The notes under the pieces: model-generated | Databases searched by the model: none | Seen by the model: the letters and a program-made list of their open reading frames with translations, nothing else | What the model was told of the DNA's origin: nothing | Position numbers and translations under genes: made by a program | In this document: positions 13,614 through 17,376 of the stretch, piece by piece | Position numbering within the stretch: position 1 is the stretch's first letter | Layout: each line of letters begins with the position of its first letter | Assembly: GCA_004556165.1 (NCBI GenBank) | Contig: SFIR01000028.1 | Coordinates: 1-17,376 of the forward strand | Length of the DNA stretch: 17,376 nucleotides | Origin: Clostridiales bacterium | GTDB lineage: Bacteria; Bacillota; Clostridia; Christensenellales; CAG-138 | Direction: 5' to 3'

Positions 13614-15359
13614 TTAATCCATATCCCCGAAGCGTTCAACTCCATCGGTATCATCTTCATCAGCGTTTGCTTCACCTTCAAGGCCGGGCAAATCCGGGAA
13701 ATCAACCTCATCATCCTGCACACCGAAAAGAACGATATGCGCATTGACGCCGTCCCATACTACCTTACGCACAAGGGTACGGATGGCGGCGCGTTTCTGC
13801 TGAATGGTCATTGCGTCGATTCCGTCTTTGAATGCAGTCAATAGCTGACGCATTACATCAAACTCAATATCGCTGAGTGTGTGCTGAGAAGTCAGTCCTT
13901 CCAATTCCTGAATACGGGAGGCTAACGAAGTACACTCCGAACCAAGCTGTTCAATTCGCTTTGCCACACGGTTTCTGGCAGCACCATCATTCAGATCAGC
14001 AAGTGAATCTACAAGTCCATCCAGTTTCTTTTCAAGATCGGCCTTTTTTTGACGCATGGCGGCAAGCTGTTCTTCATAGTCCGCTCTGTTTCCGGTATAG
14101 AATTTGCGGCTCTGCTCCAGCTGGCTGATAAATGTTCCGTTATCTTCCGCAAGCATTTTGATCTGCTCGATTATCGCCATATCAATGGTGTTTCCATTGA
14201 CATTTTTGCTATTGCAGACTGCCCGCTGGCTTCGCTCCTTCATTTTGCACACATAGGTGTAGATAGGTCTGCCGTCTGCGGTCTTGCGCTTGCTGAGCTT
14301 CGGATACATGCGGCTTCCGCATTTGCAATACAGCAGTCCGGTCAGCAGGGCTTCGTTGCTGCGGGGTTTACGATATGCTTTGGATTTGTTGCGTTCCAGC
14401 GACTCCTGAATTTTTATCCAAACCTTGCCCGGAATGATGCCGGGGTGCAGACCGACAGCAACGATCCATTCACTTGGCGGCAGGTATTCGGTGGTCTTTC
14501 CTTTTTCCTGGTTCGTGCGGTTATAGGCCATAATACCATGAACGCCGTCAAAAGCACTTATGTCCGAAAACAAATCCGCATCAACTTTCACAAAATAGTC
14601 ATAAGCGTCTTGGTCAGCAATAACATAGACCGGATTCTGCAAAACCGCCTTAATGGAAAAACGAGTGAAATATCTGTCGTTCTTTGTTTTGATGCCTCGT
14701 TTCATCAGTTCCGATTCGGTAATTGTCAGCGAATCCGTTTCTGCATATAAATCATAGACCGTTTTGACTATGTCCGCTTCTTCAGGAATGAGTTTCAGCT
14801 TGCAGGCCCTCTTAGTTTTGCCGTCCACGGTCACACTTTTTACGCTTTCCGAAGCATATCCGGTCGGCGTCACTCCGCCAAGCCATCTGCCGGTCTTTGC
14901 CAGTTCGTGCATATTGTCGCGGATTCGTTCTGCAATGGTTTCACGCTCCAACTGCGAGAATACGGAGGCAATATACATCATGGCCCGTCCCATGGGAGAA
15001 CAGGTATCGAACTGCTCCTTGATGGAGACAAAAGAAATATCCAGACGTGCCAGCTCTTCGATAAGGCCTGCAAAATCGCTGATATTTCGGCTGATACGGT
15101 CAAGACGATAGACGATGATTGCCTTGAGCCTTCGGTTCCCGGCATCTTCCATCATCTTCTTGAAATCCGGACGGTTCAGATTGCCGCCGGAATAACCTTC
15201 GTCTTCGTACACAACTACTTTATCAAGCGCAGCATCTCCAAAATGCGCACGGACATATTCCTTACAAAGCTCCACCTGATTGCCGATACTCTCGCCTTTT
15301 CCGGTAAACCTGGATTTACGGGAATAAATCGCTATACTATCGTCATTTCTTCGCATCAT
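13614..15359 (-). CDS. Large serine recombinase (site-specific integrase/excisionase family)
   Basis: Site-specific DNA recombinase (581 aa). The resolvase-type catalytic domain (about 8-155) has YSRKS with nucleophile S16, the conserved YRLDRISR (84-91), and SQLERETIAERI entering helix E. A recombinase domain (about 165-310) follows, then a zinc-ribbon with C345, C347, C371 and C382, a coiled coil (about 415-490), and an acidic C-terminal tail (EANADEDDTDG). All parts are present and the frame is intact. Such enzymes integrate or excise elements at short att sites, and the SpoIVCA-type excision of skin belongs here. It is on the same strand as, and immediately upstream of, the truncated sigma gene. 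The start is ATG 15359 or 15356, with GGAGG at 15369-15365. The same region is partly duplicated at 12893-13030. Confidence 0.95.
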   Translation of the reverse strand: MMRRNDDSIAIYSRKSRFTGKGESIGNQVELCKEYVRAHFGDAALDKVVVYEDEGYSGGNLNRPDFKKMMEDAGNRRLKAIIVYRLDRISRNISDFAGLIEELARLDISFVSIKEQFDTCSPMGRAMMYIASVFSQLERETIAERIRDNMHELAKTGRWLGGVTPTGYASESVKSVTVDGKTKRACKLKLIPEEADIVKTVYDLYAETDSLTITESELMKRGIKTKNDRYFTRFSIKAVLQNPVYVIADQDAYDYFVKVDADLFSDISAFDGVHGIMAYNRTNQEKGKTTEYLPPSEWIVAVGLHPGIIPGKVWIKIQESLERNKSKAYRKPRSNEALLTGLLYCKCGSRMYPKLSKRKTADGRPIYTYVCKMKERSQRAVCNSKNVNGNTIDMAIIEQIKMLAEDNGTFISQLEQSRKFYTGNRADYEEQLAAMRQKKADLEKKLDGLVDSLADLNDGAARNRVAKRIEQLGSECTSLASRIQELEGLTSQHTLSDIEFDVMRQLLTAFKDGIDAMTIQQKRAAIRTLVRKVVWDGVNAHIVLFGVQDDEVDFPDLPGLEGEANADEDDTDGVERFGDMD

Positions 15360-15398
15360 GCCGTCCTCCTTGTATAGTTATGTTATGTACCTGCAACA

Positions 15399-15407
15399 AT
15401 TATATCA
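15399..15407 (-). promoter_or_regulatory. Extended -10 promoter of the recombinase
   Basis: On the minus strand TGATATAAT (15407-15399) is a perfect extended -10. The -35 position, 17 bases upstream (TTTATT), is poor. No sequence resembling a sporulation promoter could be assigned with confidence. Confidence 0.45.
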
Positions 15408-15520
15408 TAGAGTATTGGCAAAATAAACTTAGACAGGATGAAATATAATAACTCCATGTCGAAGCATCGCCAATGATTGACGCTTCAACACGTTAACAAT
15501 TCAGTACAAAGCCGCACTTG

Positions 15521-15549
15521 TTGCACAACTTCATGTATCTTGGTATAAT
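15521..15549 (+). promoter_or_regulatory. Promoter of the immunity-like lipoprotein gene
   Basis: TTGCAC (15521-15526), a 17-base spacer, and TATAAT (15544-15549) with an extended -10 TGG. The start would be near 15556. The gene therefore does not depend on an upstream toxin gene for expression. Confidence 0.65.
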
Positions 15550-15618
15550 CATTTATGGATCTGTGCATTTGGTTGTGAGTATATGGCGTGGCCAACACCT
15601 TAATCAGGAGGGAATACT

Positions 15619-16062
15619 ATGAAAAGAATACTTTCTTTAATGCTTTTATTGATTGTTTTTATGGGATGCAGTAATGCCCAAAACAGTGATAGACCGAATG
15701 GGGATGATATTATGGGGGATGTATGTATTACTGAAATAGAATGGTGTGGTACAGAGTGGGAACAAATTCAGTTCCCTATTGACTTGAATGAAGATGTATT
15801 GGAAGAAATTAAGCCAATTGAGACGGACCGGAGTGCAATAGAGGTTGCCGCGGCAATAATTGAAAAACTTCACGAAAGAAGAGAATTTTCCGATTATACA
15901 TTGATTTCAGTTATTCATTCGACGGAAGACGATGTGTGGCGTTTCGAATATTCAATTGATCAACGAAATATGGATGCTGACGATTTAATTGATTGCGGGT
16001 GTTTATATGTTGCAATTGATGGAGCGGAAGGAGAATTGATTAAAGCTTGGCTTGAGAAATAG
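15619..16062 (+). CDS. Small lipoprotein resembling NTF2-fold immunity proteins
   Basis: 147 aa. A lipoprotein signal (MKRILSLMLLLIVFMGC, with C17 as the lipidated cysteine) is followed by a short flexible linker and one compact acidic domain. Residues about 70-147 (DRSAIEVAAAIIEKLHERR..., DDVWRFEYSID, GCLYVAIDGAEGELI) follow the outline of NTF2-fold immunity proteins, a helix of AxxIAExxL type, a VWxxxY strand, then a glycine-led strand with IDGxxG. Such proteins neutralise Rhs/WXG-type toxins, and anchoring outside the membrane suggests protection against an extracellular or envelope-acting toxin. AGGAGGG (15606-15612) gives a strong start. It stands directly before an Rhs core tail with no cognate toxin in front. 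The assignment rests on pattern only. Confidence 0.7.
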   Translation: MKRILSLMLLLIVFMGCSNAQNSDRPNGDDIMGDVCITEIEWCGTEWEQIQFPIDLNEDVLEEIKPIETDRSAIEVAAAIIEKLHERREFSDYTLISVIHSTEDDVWRFEYSIDQRNMDADDLIDCGCLYVAIDGAEGELIKAWLEK

Positions 16063-16286
16063 AGTACCAAAACGCGCAGGGCGATATAGTCAAGCTGATT
16101 GACAAAATAGGCTCAACGGTAGTAGAGTATACCTACGATACTTGGGGCAAGCTGCTCTCAACGACCGGCTCGCTCGCAGCAACCTTCGGCGCTGAGCAGC
16201 CATTCCGCTATCGCGGATATTGTATACACCACCAATCTAAGGATTGGCGGACGAAGAAACCGGCTGATACTAACTTCAAGGGATAA
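16062..16286 (+). pseudogene. Tail of an Rhs/YD-repeat core, truncated at both ends
   Basis: The frame reads YQNAQGDIVKLIDKIG, VVEYTYDTWGKLLSTTG, SLAATFGAEQPFRYRGY. This is the last part of an Rhs core: YD-repeat, then the FRYRGY junction that precedes variable toxin tails. It begins at the stop codon of the lipoprotein gene, with no start codon (TGA at 16053 in frame), and after RGY leaves the family pattern and stops at 16284-16286. The usual YYD...GLYYLQSRYYDP stretch is missing. It is a displaced core fragment, not an expressible gene. Confidence 0.8.
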
Positions 16287-16300
16287 CCATTGGCCGAGGG

Positions 16301-16591
16301 ATGGAAAAGGTTAATCGTGCAGCCGGCCTCACTGACACCGCGACATATTCCCAAGATGCTCTTTGGAAACCACTAAAAGAAAGCTATTACAACGGAATAA
16401 AGAAAGTATTTGGAGAGAAAGCAGCCAATTCAGTGAGTTGTGCATGTAATAAGCTTTATATAAAAACGATGCGCACATTAGGTGCTGTAATCTACGATTC
16501 AGGTTTAAATGGCTATGCCCAGGCAGGACAATTCTATGGTATGGAGTTGGAGGTTTTTACAGGATATGGGAATTTGGTGCGAATGTATTAA
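16301..16591 (+). CDS. Probable C-terminal piece of an Rhs-type toxin
   Basis: 96 aa without signal peptide or membrane segment. The end, CNKLYIKTMRTLGAVIYDSGL...FYGMEL (about 49-81), resembles the closing region of many polymorphic-toxin domains: N-x-x-(W/Y)-I, then G-x-x-I-x-D-x-G, then a short Y-x-M-E motif. The segment ITIGRGMEKVNRAAG around the start is also typical of such domains, and the reading frame before the ATG is closed only at 16271-16273, so this is probably a toxin tail cut from its delivery protein. Only GAGGG touching the ATG could serve as a ribosome site, so expression is doubtful. The activity is unknown; a nuclease is the common outcome in this group. Confidence 0.5.
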   Translation: MEKVNRAAGLTDTATYSQDALWKPLKESYYNGIKKVFGEKAANSVSCACNKLYIKTMRTLGAVIYDSGLNGYAQAGQFYGMELEVFTGYGNLVRMY

Positions 16592-16970
16592 GTGGGTCCA
16601 AAAACCAAATAAGAAATGGAAATCTCCATTTACAGATCTAGACTTCCATAATTGCACATACACTTATTCAAAGATTTACTTAGGCTCAAAAGCAAAAGTA
16701 TGTCTTTGTGACAAGAAAATTGAGTTCAATTTTTCTTTTTCTGTTCGAGATGGAATCCTGGTAAAAATCAACTGCAATCAACCATATAGAGTTTTATTCC
16801 AATATGTTGATGGTTCATATTATATTAATGATGATAGTAATATCGACTATAAAAGATTGATAGAATCGCTATCTATGATTAGAAATGACACATTTATGCA
16901 CCATCAACGGGAAATATATGCAAAATTGGAAGAGACAATGTTTGATTTTATAGCTGTTTCTTTTCTGTAA
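16566..16970 (+). CDS. Unrecognised small protein, probable immunity partner of the preceding toxin piece
   Basis: 134 aa, no family recognised. It is cytoplasmic (no signal or membrane helix), rich in aromatic residues and Cys, with strand-like segments (YTYSKIYLGSKAKVCLCD, IEFNFSFSVRDGILVKI, YRVLFQYVDGSYYI) and a C-terminal helical part. It is clearly AT-richer than neighbouring YD-repeat DNA, a usual sign of immunity genes. It overlaps the toxin tail by 26 bases, the arrangement typical of toxin/immunity pairs. ATG 16566 is chosen, with GGAGG at 16549-16553 (12 bases, long); upstream in-frame ATGs at 16509, 16515 and 16536 lie deeper inside the toxin frame. Function is inferred only from position. 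Confidence 0.55.
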   Translation: MGIWCECIKWVQKPNKKWKSPFTDLDFHNCTYTYSKIYLGSKAKVCLCDKKIEFNFSFSVRDGILVKINCNQPYRVLFQYVDGSYYINDDSNIDYKRLIESLSMIRNDTFMHHQREIYAKLEETMFDFIAVSFL

Positions 16971-17376
16971 TATGATGCCAACGGCAGTCAGCAGCTTGTA
17001 ACGCTCAGCAACGGAAAGACGATTGAATACGCTTACGGTGCAACGACCGGGAGGCCGGACTATATAACGCTGCACCTTGATTCGGATTATGTAGTGGACT
17101 GGACATATAAGTCCGGAGCAAACGGCTCAACTACAGCCCTTATCTCGACCTATACCAACGGTAGCGATGCGAGGTATAACTACAATTACGATGCCAACGG
17201 CAATATAACGCAGATCTGGCGCGGCAGCGTAACATTTGCCAACGCTTCCGAGAAGTATTCGTATGTTTATGACGAGGCCAACCAGCTTATCCGTGAGAAC
17301 CTCTGTTATGGTACCGGCAACAGCAATAACGCTACCATAACCTATGAATACGACAGCTGGGGCAACCTGCTCAATA
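16971..17376 (+). pseudogene. YD-repeat (Rhs core) segment without start, running off the window
   Basis: Open frame from directly after the immunity-candidate stop to the window edge, beginning YDANGSQQLVTLSNGKTIEY. It contains several YD-type units: YNYDANGNITQIW, YSYVYDEANQLIREN and YEYDSWGNLLN. DNA words repeat with the units (GATGCCAACGGCA near 16974 and near 17190). No start codon or ribosome site is in a plausible place, so as it stands it is a 5'-truncated Rhs core; its continuation may hold another core end and toxin tail. Confidence 0.8.

Larger units (their letters stand above)
13528..17376. mobile_element. One end of a probable skin-like or other serine-recombinase element interrupting a sigma factor gene
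   Basis: Evidence is the truncated sigma gene, the adjacent site-specific recombinase, and cargo of mixed, AT-richer composition (lipoprotein, toxin piece, immunity candidate, Rhs fragments) unlike the housekeeping genes to the left. The right boundary is not in the window, and the Rhs material may be chromosomal rather than part of the element, so the extent given is only what could belong. Confidence 0.45.

Noticed and set aside
14049..14750. Open frame on the plus strand inside the recombinase
   Set aside because: It is the antisense shadow of the zinc-ribbon and recombinase domain region; no start signal or recognisable domain.
15459..15485. Imperfect palindrome GAAGC...GCTTC between recombinase and lipoprotein
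   Set aside because: Could be an att or regulatory site, but the stem is short with mismatches, lacks a T tract, and has no second copy in the window.
16971..17376. Regular DNA repeats that might suggest a CRISPR array
   Set aside because: The repeated words encode in-frame YD-repeat units of variable spacing; no constant repeat/spacer structure.

Overview
The window looks like chromosomal DNA of a spore-forming Clostridia-type Firmicute, probably a gut Oscillospirales- or Christensenellales-like lineage. The reasons are near-balanced base composition, strong AGGAGG-type ribosome sites, Gram-positive lipoproteins and cell-wall sorting signals, and part of a sporulation sigma factor of the SigK/SigE type. 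No rRNA, tRNA or CRISPR array is visible.

Layout. (1) 1-1814: two tandem terminators, then an overlapping ATPase/permease pair of a nitrate/sulfonate/taurine-type ABC importer with no binding-protein gene in view. (2) 1815-3019: a gene-poor stretch with a good promoter, a frameshifted lipoprotein remnant carrying an Asp-box motif, a strong terminator, and an upstream-region duplication. (3) 3020-5457: two translationally coupled DUF21/CBS (CNNM/CorC-type) membrane proteins, the first diverged and short. (4) 5542-7764: a LexA/HdiR-like self-cleaving repressor divergent from a Y-family DNA polymerase. The polymerase promoter carries regularly spaced operator-like palindromes, so this looks like a self-contained damage-response switch. 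(5) 7814-11128, minus strand: an M18 aminopeptidase and a wall-anchored 5'-nucleotidase. (6) 11328-12897: a PHP-type phosphoesterase followed one base later by an uncharacterised protein with a PD-(D/E)XK-like core and a possible C-terminal winged helix.

(7) 12893-17376 is accessory DNA and the most interesting part. The 3' portion of a SigK/SigE-type sigma factor stops being recognisable exactly at an AATGA sequence. Immediately beyond it lies an intact large serine recombinase, the arrangement expected if a skin-like element interrupts the sigma gene. A decayed fragment of a second, related recombinase lies on the other side of the sigma remnant. Behind the intact recombinase come a lipoprotein resembling NTF2-fold immunity proteins, the tail of an Rhs/YD-repeat core, an apparent C-terminal toxin piece, a likely immunity protein, and a second YD-repeat block running off the window. 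This looks like an array of displaced Rhs toxin/immunity cassettes. The missing 5' half of the sigma gene and the far end of the element would lie beyond 17376.

All calls are from reading sequence and remembered family motifs; nothing was searched or computed.
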